The notes: generated from the letters alone by a model not told the origin. Positions 1 through 9,828 are shown, numbered from the stretch's first letter. The stretch: DNA of 64,000 nucleotides from Roseivirga echinicomitans (GCF_001592935.1 NZ_LRDB01000001.1:1-64000); one strand, 5' to 3'. Program-made: numbers and translations.

Positions 1-1125
1 GTGAATACCATCACCACCAAGATTACTAACAACAGTTACCGGCTCTCCTTGATCATTATCATAGGCTCCTGCTGCAGGGTATGCCCCATAAACAGTTCTC
101 AATAATCCATCTGCTGGTGCAGCCGAATCATCACCATGATCTCTGCCCCAATAGCCATCACCTGTATAACAGAAAGTGAAGTTCGGTGCACCGTCACAAG
201 TAAGCTGAGTGCCAGTTGGGCCATCTAGGGTTTGTCTATAGAAGTAGTATCTCAATCTAGGATCTTGCACTGCAGAAGAATCTTTCATGTAAGAGATTAA
301 GTTATTAGGTCTATAGCCTGCAGCACCTGTAGTGTAGCTACCTGACATTAATGGATGTCTACTTTCGTTCACAACGGCCGTTACTCCATACTGGAATTCA
401 AAGTCTTGGCTGTTATTTTGAATGTACTCTCCACCTGCTAAGATTGCATCAATCTTGGTTTTAGAATCAGCAGCCGTTACCAATCTAGTGGTAAGCAACA
501 TTTTGATTTTAAAACTATTGGCAAATCTTACCCACGCAGCTGCATCACCGTCATAATAGAGATCATTTACGGGTCTCTTAGCACCAGATTTCAAATTGGC
601 TATTCCTTCATCGATCAGGTCATACATTGCTGTATAAATCGACTCACCAGAATCTAATGTTGGCTTTGGAATAGATGGGTCGTTGGCTTCCGTATAAACA
701 GCTTCACCAATAAGGTCAACCACGTTTACAAATAGGGCAGCTTTCATGATTTGCGCCATTCCTAAATGGAAACCTAAGCCCTCTTTTTCAGCAATGCTCT
801 CCAATACATTGAAGTTGGCATTGAAGTTATAAAGACTTGTCCACTCTCCGTTCATTGCAGTAGTAGAGGTCACCGCATTATAGGTAGAGGCTAGCACTTC
901 CATTCTCATGGAATTGTCTACACCACCTCCAATAGTTCGATTCAAGTTTCTGAAATCGAGCTGCATTTCGTTCAATACAAAGTCTGGGCTAGCAGAAGAA
1001 AGTCCCAATGAATTTGGGTTTTCTATAAGCGACTCTAACTCCAAGGTTTCGCAAGAGATGACTAAGCTGAAAGCCATGATCATCCCTAGAGATTTTATTA
1101 CTATGTTTTTCATGTTCTTCATCAT
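1..1125 (-). CDS. SusD-like outer-membrane lipoprotein (SusD-like_2 type), partial
   Basis: Reading the minus strand from an ATG at 1125 gives an open frame that runs off the window edge (375 codons seen, C-terminus missing). It begins with a signal peptide and a lipobox-like LVISC, then the helical SusD-type region. A GYWGRDHGDD segment is typical of the SusD-like_2 family (PF12771). SusD proteins sit on the cell surface as a lid over a SusC TonB-dependent channel and bind its ligand. The start codon shares one base with the susC-like stop (TAATG), so translation is probably coupled. A second ATG follows immediately at 1122. No degradative enzyme lies in view, so the substrate is unknown. 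Confidence 0.85.
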   Translation of the reverse strand, partial: MMKNMKNIVIKSLGMIMAFSLVISCETLELESLIENPNSLGLSSASPDFVLNEMQLDFRNLNRTIGGGVDNSMRMEVLASTYNAVTSTTAMNGEWTSLYNFNANFNVLESIAEKEGLGFHLGMAQIMKAALFVNVVDLIGEAVYTEANDPSIPKPTLDSGESIYTAMYDLIDEGIANLKSGAKRPVNDLYYDGDAAAWVRFANSFKIKMLLTTRLVTAADSKTKIDAILAGGEYIQNNSQDFEFQYGVTAVVNESRHPLMSGSYTTGAAGYRPNNLISYMKDSSAVQDPRLRYYFYRQTLDGPTGTQLTCDGAPNFTFCYTGDGYWGRDHGDDSAAPADGLLRTVYGAYPAAGAYDNDQGEPVTVVSNLGGDGIH

Positions 1126-4100
1126 TAAAATGTTACTCTAAGTCCTACTGAGAATTTTCTCATTGCAGGGTCTGAGATCCCTAGTTCACCAAATCCGTTT
1201 TCGCCAGAAGTGTTTGCTTCAGGATCCAATCTAATTCCCTTAGGGAAGTGTGGAGCATACCAGAATACGTTTTGAATGTTTCCTGTTATAGAAGCACTGT
1301 TCAGTCCAATTCGGTTTACAAAAGTGTTAGGGAGATTATAATTAAGGTTAATCTCTCTTATTCTGAATACCGAAGCATCGAACATACTGTTCTCATAAGA
1401 AGTAAAGGAGTTGGTAAAGAAGATATCGTTCAAAGTCAACTGATACCTGTTAGGTATTTTATTACCAGACTCATCTTTCAATGGCTCTCCAGTAGTCACG
1501 TCACCATATACACCAGGTAGGTAGAAAGAACCTTCTCTGTCTTCAGTATCAGTAGTAACACCTCTTTCATAAATACTAGATACATAACTTGTAGCTATAT
1601 CACCTCCGTGCGTATATTCTAACTGAACGGTCAGGTTAAAGCCTTTGTAAGTAAAACCATGAATCATTGAATATCTGAAATCCGGGTTAGGATCTCCAGT
1701 TACTTTTTGATCTAAACCAACATCACTACTGATAATGAAATTACCATTGGCAGGGTTGATTAAGGCATTGCCTTCGTCATCTCTCACAATAAAAGTAGAT
1801 CTGAACACGCCCAAAGGCTGGCCTACGATGGCAGTATTGTTTCCAGAGTACTCTACTAGCTCTTCAGGTAATTCTTTCACTGTAGTTTCGTATGCAGTGA
1901 AGTTGTTAGTGATAGAGTAAGTTAGATTACCAGTTCTTACTGGGAATACCGTAACCCCTAATTCTAAACCTTCAGTATCGATTCTACCAGCGTTAATTGA
2001 AGTGCTTGTAAAACCAGTTGATGGAGGAAGGTTTGAGCTAAAGATTTGGTCTCTATTGATACGGTTGTAATAACTCATATCAATATCCAAAAGGCCATTG
2101 AAGAGTGTAGTCTCTACACCAAACTCAATTTCACTTTGTCTTTCAGGCTTAAGATTTGGGTTGGGTTGAGTACTTGAAACAAAGTTTGAAGTAATGTTAC
2201 CGTCTGTATCTGAAACAAATCGAATTGGGTCAGAACCAAGTGATGCTCTTGTTCTGTAAGAACCAGGGAAGCCAGCAGAAGAACCGTAGCCTAATCTAAA
2301 CTTCAAGAAGTCCACAAAATCAGGAACCATATCAGGCAATGCATCTGACATAATAAATGATGCAGAAGCACTTGGGTAGAATAAAGAGTTGTTTGCCTTT
2401 TCTACTTGAGAACCCCAATCATTTCTACCACTCAAGGTTAAGAAAGCATAATCTCTAAACGAAAGTTCAGTTTGAGCATAAAGTCCTAACACATTTGTTC
2501 TTTGTTTAGAATCTCCAGCTGGAGCGTAAGACAAGAAGTTATCATGTCTAAAGAAGCCGAAAACAACTTGCTCAGTACTGTTGATACCAAAGCTTCTTGT
2601 ATTGATACTTCTCATGTTGAAACCTGCTTGACTCGTAATGGTTAGGTCTTCGTTAATTTCAAGTCCAGTAGTATTTAATAAGAAGTTATGGTCATAGTTG
2701 GACCTTGTAAATGAAGACTGGTTGTAGAAACCAAGACCTGCATTGTACCTTACTCCACCATAATTTTCTCTTTGGAAACTTTCAGTAACGTAGTTGTCAT
2801 ACCCTACACGATAGCCAAACTTCAAGAAATCTGTTATATCGTAGGTTAAACCAATCTTCATGAAAATTCTGTTGGCATCAGAACCAATGATGTGGTTTTT
2901 CTGCTGCCATAACGGATTGTCCCTATCAGTTCTGTACCATACACTTGATCCATCAATTGGGCTTTCAAATGGGAGGCCATTCAAATCTAAGTTTCTCGGT
3001 AAGAAAAGCGTTCTACTGAAAATATCACCAGGAGGCTCACGAAGTAAGTTATTGGTGAAAGTAAAAGTACTTTGCAAACTTAGTTTCTCTGCTAACTTGG
3101 TATTGGCACTTAATGAAAGGTTCAGTCTGTCTGATCTATTTGATTCGATGTAACCTCTTTCACTATTATAACCTACACTAAAACCTAGGCTAGTTTCTCC
3201 AATTCTCGCATTCCCGAGTAAGGATGTGTTTGCACCACTTCCATTATTAAAGAAATCTTTGATCTGGTTAGGATAGGCTTGATAAAGCACCTCTTGACCT
3301 TGGAATTGAGGAAATGCTTCAGCAAATCTAGCTTGGTCTAAATGGTGTGGTACCATGAAATTATCATCGAACCTACCACCAAAATTACCAACAAAACCTG
3401 TATTAGGCACATTGTCAGAACCTTGGCCATAAGTGTTTTGGAAGTCTGGAAGACCAGTAATTTGATTTACATAATACTGTTGAGAAACAGTAATGGATAA
3501 ATCTTCAGCTTGGCTCGCTGACGCGGTTTTAGTGGTGAAAATGATTACCCCATTTCTACCTTCTTGGCCATACAAAGAAGATGCAGCGAGTCCTTTTAAC
3601 ACTTGTACATCGTCAATGTTGTTAGGGTCTAAATCATCAATTCTGTTTCCTTCATAGAAAACACCGTCTACGATATAGAGCGGTTGGTTGTCTCCATTAA
3701 TTGAAGATACACCACGAATAATAACATCACTCCTACTTCCTAGCATACCGCCAGTAGAAGTAATTTGAACACCAGGAATCTTTCCTCTTAAAATGTTCTG
3801 TACATTAGATTCAGGTCGTTGTTCAATGCTTTCGGACTTCACTTCACTTAGTGCAAAACCCAGCGCACGCTTTTCTCTTGCAATCCCTTGGGCCGTTACA
3901 ATAACGTCTCCTAGTTTGGTTGCCTCCTCAGTGAGTTGAATGTCAACGACTGTCTGACTGCCGATGACAACTTCTTGAGTAACGTATCCGATAAAGCGGA
4001 AAACTAATGTAGTTCCGCTTTCAGGGATAGATAGTTGATACTTCCCGTCTGGATCAGTAGGTACCCCAGTAGTGGTGCCTTTGATGACTACGGAAACATT

Positions 4101-4223
4101 TGGGATCGGGATCTGGTCTGCGGCTCCTACCACTCGTCCAGATATTGTCCGTTCCTGCCCGCTTAGTGCTGTCGTGAACAGCATTAAGACAAGGAACCGA
4201 AACAATTGTAAAGGTCTCTTCAT
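1125..4223 (-). CDS. SusC/RagA family TonB-dependent outer-membrane receptor
   Basis: 1032 aa. A signal peptide (about residues 1-22) is followed by a carboxypeptidase-regulatory-like beta-sandwich (about 25-110), a plug domain with the SusC-type segments VTAQGIAREKRALGF, IRGVSSINGDNQPLYIVDGV and LKGLAASSLYG, and a long barrel ending in an aromatic residue (RVTF), as expected for Bam-dependent insertion. The family imports oligomers or other large ligands across the outer membrane using TonB energy, together with the SusD-like partner encoded next. Length is normal for the family and there is no frameshift. Neighbouring genes do not reveal the ligand. Confidence 0.93.
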   Translation of the reverse strand: MKRPLQLFRFLVLMLFTTALSGQERTISGRVVGAADQIPIPNVSVVIKGTTTGVPTDPDGKYQLSIPESGTTLVFRFIGYVTQEVVIGSQTVVDIQLTEEATKLGDVIVTAQGIAREKRALGFALSEVKSESIEQRPESNVQNILRGKIPGVQITSTGGMLGSRSDVIIRGVSSINGDNQPLYIVDGVFYEGNRIDDLDPNNIDDVQVLKGLAASSLYGQEGRNGVIIFTTKTASASQAEDLSITVSQQYYVNQITGLPDFQNTYGQGSDNVPNTGFVGNFGGRFDDNFMVPHHLDQARFAEAFPQFQGQEVLYQAYPNQIKDFFNNGSGANTSLLGNARIGETSLGFSVGYNSERGYIESNRSDRLNLSLSANTKLAEKLSLQSTFTFTNNLLREPPGDIFSRTLFLPRNLDLNGLPFESPIDGSSVWYRTDRDNPLWQQKNHIIGSDANRIFMKIGLTYDITDFLKFGYRVGYDNYVTESFQRENYGGVRYNAGLGFYNQSSFTRSNYDHNFLLNTTGLEINEDLTITSQAGFNMRSINTRSFGINSTEQVVFGFFRHDNFLSYAPAGDSKQRTNVLGLYAQTELSFRDYAFLTLSGRNDWGSQVEKANNSLFYPSASASFIMSDALPDMVPDFVDFLKFRLGYGSSAGFPGSYRTRASLGSDPIRFVSDTDGNITSNFVSSTQPNPNLKPERQSEIEFGVETTLFNGLLDIDMSYYNRINRDQIFSSNLPPSTGFTSTSINAGRIDTEGLELGVTVFPVRTGNLTYSITNNFTAYETTVKELPEELVEYSGNNTAIVGQPLGVFRSTFIVRDDEGNALINPANGNFIISSDVGLDQKVTGDPNPDFRYSMIHGFTYKGFNLTVQLEYTHGGDIATSYVSSIYERGVTTDTEDREGSFYLPGVYGDVTTGEPLKDESGNKIPNRYQLTLNDIFFTNSFTSYENSMFDASVFRIREINLNYNLPNTFVNRIGLNSASITGNIQNVFWYAPHFPKGIRLDPEANTSGENGFGELGISDPAMRKFSVGLRVTF

Positions 4224-4253
4224 GTTGTTTTAGTTTATTGTTTAAAATAGCTC

Positions 4254-4283
4254 TAAACCTAATGAATACATGATTAGGTCAAA
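4254..4283 (-). promoter_or_regulatory. Candidate promoter of the susC-susD pair
   Basis: On the minus strand TTTG (4280-4283) and TAGGTTTA (4254-4261) are separated by 18 bp. This matches the Bacteroidota sigma-A pattern TTTG-N17-23-TAnnTTTG except for the last base of the -7 box. It lies about 30 bp upstream of the susC ATG. Confidence 0.4.
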
Positions 4284-4734
4284 ATGCCTTATTAAGGAAT
4301 AAATCTTTATTTATGACGCTTGTAGACAAATTATATGCTGATACCGTGGTACTATGCGAATATCTATAGAGCGTGTGCTTTAAACTGAAAGAAATAGACG
4401 ATTCTAGCATCGACTAAATATTTAGCCAAAACTTTATATTGGGCGCTTGGAAAAGTAATTTAAAAATGGATATCGTACCGAGAATCTGGGTTTTAACCTA
4501 TTTTGGTTAAGATTAGCCTTGTGTACTGCTCTGATCTACTCGTTGTATAATTCCCATTATTGGAAAAATAAAAATTACATTTTATCAATAATGATGGTTG
4601 GCAGTGACTTCCTGTTAGCGGTATTTCCGCACAAAAGATCCTTGAGGAGCAGATTAAACCTTTTTGTTCTTTTGATGTCAGCAAATCTGAATTCTTAAAC
4701 TTGATGCTTTCATAACAACTGTAGGCAGTATTGC
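4284..4734. other. Non-coding stretch upstream of susC
   Basis: About 450 bp with no convincing gene on either strand. A 63-codon minus-strand frame at 4493-4684 has cysteine-rich, unstructured composition and no upstream promoter, so I do not call it. A short hairpin TTAACC-TATTTT-GGTTAA lies near 4495-4512. The stretch separates the stop of the gene at 4735 from the susC promoter and may hold further regulation or decayed sequence. Confidence 0.5.
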
Positions 4735-5421
4735 TTAATGAATATTTATTAAATTAATATTCACACCATTGAAGAGTATATGATCTTGGGCGACCTGTGC
4801 GCCTGAGCTAAGAGTAAGATAGTTCTCCCAGGTAAACTCCATTCCTCCAAGGGGTAAAATGGTCACCCACATTTTCACAGAAATCGGTTGATAGTTTTCG
4901 TCTAAAATCCAGACATAGGAATCGCCTGGTGTTGTGCCGCCTGAGGTATATGTAATCATTAAACCTTCTCTTCCATCTTTGAGTGTAACAAGGCTTCTTT
5001 CCGTCCCAGGATCGAAGGCTTTGAAAGGAGCGCAGAGCCAGAAACTATCATTATTGAAGTAGTCAAACGCTTGTTTGATCAGTTTCTCTTTTCCTTCCTC
5101 CCTTATTTTTTCAGGATAAATCACTTCACCAGTTTGATGGTCTGTATTGAGCAATACTTCGTTCTCATTCCATTTTACAAGAACTGAGTTTTCAATTCTG
5201 TTCCATTCATAATGATGAATACCCTTGAAAGTCCATGAAACTGCTGCTGTACTGTCCCAAGCAGATTTATTAAGGGCGGCCATCATACTCACTGCCGTTT
5301 GGTCGGCTTTTGGACCAGTTGTTCCCTGAGGCAGGCTTTCATTTTTTACCAAATAGAAAACAAAAAGCCCTAGGATTAGGGTCAGTAAGGTTATTGCCAG
5401 AATTCGGAACAGTTTTTTCAT
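4735..5421 (-). CDS. Membrane-anchored hypothetical protein
   Basis: 228 aa. One N-terminal transmembrane segment or uncleaved signal (about residues 6-25, ending FVFYLV) is followed by a soluble periplasmic domain rich in Trp and beta-strand patterns. The layout WTFKGIHHYEWNR near residue 63 and a late YVWILDENYQPISVKMWV resembles the LolA-like/DUF6503 type of secreted beta-sheet protein, but this is only a resemblance and I do not recognise the family with certainty. It lies 32 bp downstream of the permease gene on the same strand and is probably the third gene of the padR operon. Function unknown. Confidence 0.7.
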   Translation of the reverse strand: MKKLFRILAITLLTLILGLFVFYLVKNESLPQGTTGPKADQTAVSMMAALNKSAWDSTAAVSWTFKGIHHYEWNRIENSVLVKWNENEVLLNTDHQTGEVIYPEKIREEGKEKLIKQAFDYFNNDSFWLCAPFKAFDPGTERSLVTLKDGREGLMITYTSGGTTPGDSYVWILDENYQPISVKMWVTILPLGGMEFTWENYLTLSSGAQVAQDHILFNGVNINLINIH

Positions 5422-5453
5422 GAATGAATATACTTCAAATAAAGGGTTGGAGA

Positions 5454-8030
5454 CTACTCTTCCTTTAAGTACTTGACAGGGTTAAGTTTAATAGCTCTAT
5501 AGAGTTGCGAGAAGATAGTCAAAGCAGCAACTAGTATCACAACAGCAATAGATATGGAAACAATGTCTAAACCAAACTCAATGTGCTCAGCGAAATTATC
5601 TAGCCAACTGCTGATAAAATAAAAAGCACAGGTCATTCCTATAATAATGCCCAAACTCAGTAAAACAATATACTTTTGAGCAAAGAGACTGAAGATATGA
5701 TTTCCATCAGCTCCGACCGCTTTCCTGATACTTACCTCTTTCATTTTTTGTCTTACTTGTGTGCCTACAAACCCCAGCAAGCCTACACAGCTTAAGAAAA
5801 TGGCGGCTATTGATCCAACTTGAGCGATTTTTTGAATGCTTGTTTCCAGTTCATATTGTTTGGTAATGTCGTCTTCCAAAAAGGTATAACTGAGCGGATA
5901 GGGTGAAAAATGGGCTCGGTGCACATCTTCAATTTGTTGTAAGATTTGAGGATTGACCCCTGAAGTTTTTATATAAGTATTATAAGTTAACAGCTCTTTA
6001 CCCATATAGAGTAACATGGGGCTTACATTGGTGTGCAGCGACTCGAAATTAAAATCTTTAACCACACCAATAATAGTAGGTTTTTTGAAGTCACCATATT
6101 CAAAATTAATCTGTTGACCAATAGGATTTTCTAAGTTCTGTTGTTTTACAAAAGTTTCGTTCACAAGAATAGCCTCGGTAAAATCTGTTGGTAGATTGCG
6201 ATTGAAATTGCGCCCCTCCAGAATTTTCATTTTCAAAACCTCGAGGTAGTCAGGGTCAACTCGGGCATGGCCCACATCTATATTATTGCCATCGTCATCT
6301 TTGTAGTTGGTGCCATTATAACCAGAGGCTATGGATACATTTTCAACCCCTGAAATTTTAAGCAAATCATTTTTGAATGCTGCGTGTGCCTGTTCGTCAT
6401 CAATTGGCCGAAATAACTTGATTACGTTTTCTCCATGGTAGCCTATATCCTGATTCAGCATAAAGTTGAGTTGCTTGTTCATGGTGAGCATTCCCGCAAT
6501 AAGAAACACAGAAATTGCGAACTGAAGTGAAATCAAACCTCGACTGAGGTAATTTTTGCCTCCTAACTTTGCCTTTCCTTTTAATCCATGCACCATTTTA
6601 TAACGTGCAAGAAGTAGGGCTGGGTAGAGTCCTGCCAAAATTGTAGCAACAAGCATCAAAGTTAAACCACCTATTAACATTTCTGAGTTAAAAACCATAT
6701 TGAGGTCATACTGTTTGTTAGCATAACTGGCAAAGCCTGGAAGAATAAGGTAAATGAAGAGGACAGAAATGACTAAGGCCAAAAAAGTAGAAATGAATGC
6801 TTCCGTAATGAATTGCTTGAAAACGGAGCCAGTTTTAGCCCCAAACACTTTTCTTAAAGCCACTTCTTTGAGCCTTACCTGATAGTTGCCAACCGCGAAA
6901 TTGGCATAGTTGACACAGGAGATTAGTAGACAAAATATACCAATTGTGATGATGATAACGATCTGTTGGTTGTCGCCCCGGGCTGAAACACCATTTCCTG
7001 TGCTCAAATTTGGGTCGAGATGAATATCCGTTAATGCCTGAAGTTGGAGTCCTACTACCGCTTGATCGAAATCCTCATTGAGTAAGAGGACTTTTGTGAT
7101 TTTTTCAGAAACCTGATCAGCTGATGACTGTTCATCAAGCTGAAAAAAAACATTCATATTGATATCAAACCAGGTGTTTAGCCTTTCTTGGTTGTTGTTA
7201 GCCCAATAAGAAAAAGGAAAAAGCACTTGAGGTCTTATGGAAGTGTTTTGAGGAAAGTCTTTATAAATACCTACAATGTTAAAGCGGGCTTCTTCACTGC
7301 CGTTAGTAGTGATCAGTTCAGCATTCGATAAATTAGATTCGATCCCCATGCGCTTTGCAACTGATTCTGATATGACAACAGATGAAGGGTCTGTGAAGGC
7401 TCCGTGATTTCCAACGACCATCGGTACAGAAAACATTTCGAAGAAGTCAGGGTCTGCATAATGAATTACTTGGTTGAAGTACTCTTCCCCAAATTTCACG
7501 AGGATAGATCCATTTTTAAAGCGTGAACTATGAATAATCTCTGGTACTTGTCTGGGCAATTCCTCTCCCATAATGTAGGAGGCACCTGCAAAGTTATCCG
7601 TGTTATCATTGAAGGAAATTGAGGCTGTGGTTCGGTAAATCTGACTTGCGTTGGGATAGAAGGCATCAAACGAATATTCATCTGAAACGAAAATATAGGC
7701 CAACCATGAAATAGCGATACCTAGTGCGAGGCCGAAGATGTTTAGACTAGAGTAGCCTTTGGTTTTCCATAAAAACCTTAGACCGGTCTTAAAATAGTTT
7801 TGAATTAACATGACACTTGAGTTTTGAGTTCGGACTTTGATTCTGTAATAGCGGAGGCATCTTAGTACCTCAAAAATGTATTTGCGTTTGGCATAATTTT
7901 GACCTTTTTCTGCTAAACGCCATTGATAAGCTTCAAATAAATCACCTTCCACTTCTTCTGCGATATCTGAAGGGCAAACCTCTTGTAAGAGCCTTAGGGC
8001 CCAACGGGGAGGGTTTTTATAGGAGTCCAT
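5454..8030 (-). CDS. FtsX/MacB-type ABC transporter permease with N-terminal prefix domain
   Basis: 858 aa. Residues 1-80 form a soluble prefix (PPRWALRLLQEVCPSDIAEE, EGDLFEAYQWR) typical of the permease prefix domain found in Bacteroidota and Acidobacteria. Then come a transmembrane helix, a MacB-type periplasmic domain, a three-helix FtsX block, a second periplasmic domain and a second FtsX block near the C-terminus (QKMKEVSIRKAVGA is the conserved cytoplasmic loop, matched earlier by RLKEVALRKVFGA). Family members work with an ATPase in antimicrobial-peptide or lipid-type export or mechanotransmission. No ATPase is adjacent, so the partner must be elsewhere. The start overlaps padR by 14 bp, consistent with co-transcription and PadR control. 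Confidence 0.9.
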   Translation of the reverse strand: MDSYKNPPRWALRLLQEVCPSDIAEEVEGDLFEAYQWRLAEKGQNYAKRKYIFEVLRCLRYYRIKVRTQNSSVMLIQNYFKTGLRFLWKTKGYSSLNIFGLALGIAISWLAYIFVSDEYSFDAFYPNASQIYRTTASISFNDNTDNFAGASYIMGEELPRQVPEIIHSSRFKNGSILVKFGEEYFNQVIHYADPDFFEMFSVPMVVGNHGAFTDPSSVVISESVAKRMGIESNLSNAELITTNGSEEARFNIVGIYKDFPQNTSIRPQVLFPFSYWANNNQERLNTWFDINMNVFFQLDEQSSADQVSEKITKVLLLNEDFDQAVVGLQLQALTDIHLDPNLSTGNGVSARGDNQQIVIIITIGIFCLLISCVNYANFAVGNYQVRLKEVALRKVFGAKTGSVFKQFITEAFISTFLALVISVLFIYLILPGFASYANKQYDLNMVFNSEMLIGGLTLMLVATILAGLYPALLLARYKMVHGLKGKAKLGGKNYLSRGLISLQFAISVFLIAGMLTMNKQLNFMLNQDIGYHGENVIKLFRPIDDEQAHAAFKNDLLKISGVENVSIASGYNGTNYKDDDGNNIDVGHARVDPDYLEVLKMKILEGRNFNRNLPTDFTEAILVNETFVKQQNLENPIGQQINFEYGDFKKPTIIGVVKDFNFESLHTNVSPMLLYMGKELLTYNTYIKTSGVNPQILQQIEDVHRAHFSPYPLSYTFLEDDITKQYELETSIQKIAQVGSIAAIFLSCVGLLGFVGTQVRQKMKEVSIRKAVGADGNHIFSLFAQKYIVLLSLGIIIGMTCAFYFISSWLDNFAEHIEFGLDIVSISIAVVILVAALTIFSQLYRAIKLNPVKYLKEE

Positions 8031-8352
8031 AATGAAAAGAATTCTTGGGTACTAAAGACCACATTTGATTGCGTCTTTCTTGAATTTCTGCGATAACACG
8101 ATAGCCATATGGAGTACCTTGATAGTATCTTTTTCGCTTTCCACCTCTTTCAGGTGTGGATTCTCCAAACGAAGATTTTACTAACCCCTTCTTTTGTAAT
8201 CTTTTTAATACAATATGAATAGCAGGTAGAGAAATAGACTGTTCCATATGCCGCTCATAAATTTGTACGATTTCTACACCGTAACTTTGATCTTTCATAA
8301 GTACTATGATCAGTGCGGTTTCTTCTAAGGTACCAAGAGATTGTTCGCTCAT
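8017..8352 (-). CDS. PadR family transcriptional regulator
   Basis: 111 aa winged-helix protein. The N-terminus LGTLEETALIIVLMKDQSYG and the wing with KRLQKKGLVKSS and ERGGKRKRYY are the PadR signature. The short C-terminal helix suits the small PadR subfamily 2 type. The 3' end overlaps the downstream permease start by 14 bp, an arrangement very common for permease-prefix transporters. Two direct copies of an inverted repeat cover its start codon and the 54 bp upstream, so I infer autorepression and control of the permease operon. The inducing signal is not visible. Confidence 0.92.
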   Translation of the reverse strand: MSEQSLGTLEETALIIVLMKDQSYGVEIVQIYERHMEQSISLPAIHIVLKRLQKKGLVKSSFGESTPERGGKRKRYYQGTPYGYRVIAEIQERRNQMWSLVPKNSFHYGLL

Positions 8353-8406
8353 ATAATTAACAGTTGTTTAAAATATAAAGACGAATATAATTAACAAATG
8401 TTTAAA
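8351..8406. promoter_or_regulatory. Two 22-bp operator-like repeats upstream of padR
   Basis: Plus-strand copies lie at 8351-8372 and 8385-8406, starting 34 bp apart. They differ at only two central bases. Each contains the dyad TTAACA-nn-TGTTTAA. The first copy overlaps the padR ATG. The layout fits PadR dimers binding two sites about three helical turns apart to autorepress; binding is inferred. Confidence 0.65.
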
Positions 8407-8471
8407 AAATAAAATCAGAAGTAGTGAACTGTCTGATTTTTGATTTGAAATGAAGATTCGAAGACTTGAGG

Positions 8472-9725
8472 TTATATATCAGCCAATGCCTGCTTAATAT
8501 CCCCAATAATATCGTCTTGGTGCTCTACACCAATAGAAAGGCGGATAAGCTGAGGGCTGATGCCGTATTTTTCTCTGTCTTCTGGAGATACTCCCGCGTG
8601 TGTCATCGAAGCAGGATGCTCTGCTAGCGACTCTGTACTGCCAAGACTCACGGCAAGCTTCATTAGTTTTAGATTATTCAAGAATTTGAAAGCTCCCTTT
8701 TCAGTTTTGTCGGCTTTTATTTCGAAGGAAACCATGGCGCCAGTACCTTCACATTGTTGGTCGAAAATACGTTGTTGGTTTTCGTCTTTGATATTTCCCA
8801 AATAGAAAACTTCACCCACTTTTGGATGATTGATCAAGAATTTAGCCACATTCTGGGCATTCTTTTCTTGAACATTCATTCGTGCTTTCAGGGTTTCCAA
8901 GCTACGCATTAGCAACCAGCCTGTCCATGGACCAGCCATGTTACCTAAGAAAGTTCGCATGCCTTTTACACGTCCCATTAATTCTTTTGGGCCCAAACAG
9001 GCGCCTGCAATTACATCGCTATGACCGCCAATGTATTTTGTAGCAGAATAAAGCACCAAATCAGCTCCGTGCTTCAAAGGATGTTGCCAAAGTGGTCCCA
9101 TGTAAGTATTGTCAACTGCTACTAAAGTTTGACGTTCTTCTGTGCTATAGCGATTGGCCAATCGCTTACACATGACCATATCGATAAGTTGATTAGTGGG
9201 GTTGGCAGGGGTTTCTATATAGACCATATTTACCTTATTACCAAAGCCGCTTTTTTCAATTCTATTGATGATGTCCTCATCAGAATCCTTCGAATCGAAA
9301 GAGATAACTTTAATACCAAATCGGGTAATGATTTGCTCTATGAAGTGGCTGGTTCCGCCATACACAGGTTGGCTATAAAGAAGCACGTCACCTGGACTTA
9401 AAAACTCCATCAACACAGTAGTAATGGCCGACATTCCGCTTTCAAATACAGCGCAGTCTTCGGCTTTGTCCCAAAGTGTTAATCTGTTTTCAAGAATTTC
9501 AAGGTCAGGATTATTCAGTCGGCTATAAATCAACCCAAGCTCTTCGATTTCACCCTTTTCGCGTAAACCATAGGCTACCTCAAAAAAGGCTTTTCCTTCT
9601 TCTGCCGTTTTGAAAACAAAAGTACTGGTCTGAAAAATTGGGCATTTTAATGATCCTTCGGAAAGCTCAGGTTTGTAACCATAAGACATCATTAAACTCT
9701 CTGGGTGAAGTTGTGGATTGTTCAT
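8472..9725 (-). CDS. Cys/Met metabolism PLP-dependent enzyme (cystathionine gamma-synthase / methionine gamma-lyase family)
   Basis: 417 aa. PLP fold type I signature: Schiff-base lysine K230 in YSATKYIGGHSD, the PLP-binding D205 in VAVDNTYMG, the ring-stacking Tyr in QPVYGGT (about 122) and the subunit-crossing YSRLNNP (67-73). Family members carry out gamma-replacement or gamma-elimination on homoserine esters, cystathionine or methionine in the cytosol. The sequence alone does not separate synthase from lyase. Divergent pairing with an Lrp/AsnC regulator favours a catabolic or amino-acid-responsive role such as methionine gamma-lyase. Length is normal and there is no lesion. Confidence 0.87.
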   Translation of the reverse strand: MNNPQLHPESLMMSYGYKPELSEGSLKCPIFQTSTFVFKTAEEGKAFFEVAYGLREKGEIEELGLIYSRLNNPDLEILENRLTLWDKAEDCAVFESGMSAITTVLMEFLSPGDVLLYSQPVYGGTSHFIEQIITRFGIKVISFDSKDSDEDIINRIEKSGFGNKVNMVYIETPANPTNQLIDMVMCKRLANRYSTEERQTLVAVDNTYMGPLWQHPLKHGADLVLYSATKYIGGHSDVIAGACLGPKELMGRVKGMRTFLGNMAGPWTGWLLMRSLETLKARMNVQEKNAQNVAKFLINHPKVGEVFYLGNIKDENQQRIFDQQCEGTGAMVSFEIKADKTEKGAFKFLNNLKLMKLAVSLGSTESLAEHPASMTHAGVSPEDREKYGISPQLIRLSIGVEHQDDIIGDIKQALADI

Positions 9726-9813
9726 GCTGTTTTTTATACAAAATTAACACGAAAGTCATTTGTTCTTTGATTGTTTATCTAATTAGGAAATATATCTATG
9801 TAGTATTAAATAG

Positions 9814-9828
9814 TAGAATTTAATTCTA
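9814..9828. promoter_or_regulatory. 15-bp palindrome, likely Lrp/AsnC operator
   Basis: TAGAATTTAATTCTA is a perfect palindrome around a central T. It matches 13 of 15 positions of the enterobacterial Lrp consensus YAGHAWATTWTDCTR. It lies in the 148-bp divergent region between the PLP enzyme and the Lrp-type gene, so it could control both. Confidence 0.55.

Noticed and set aside
908-1141. 77-codon plus-strand frame over the SusD start
   Set aside because: It lies antisense to the SusC/SusD junction and has no support of its own.
4493-4684. 63-codon minus-strand frame upstream of susC
   Set aside because: No recognisable domain, no promoter, and composition typical of chance frames.
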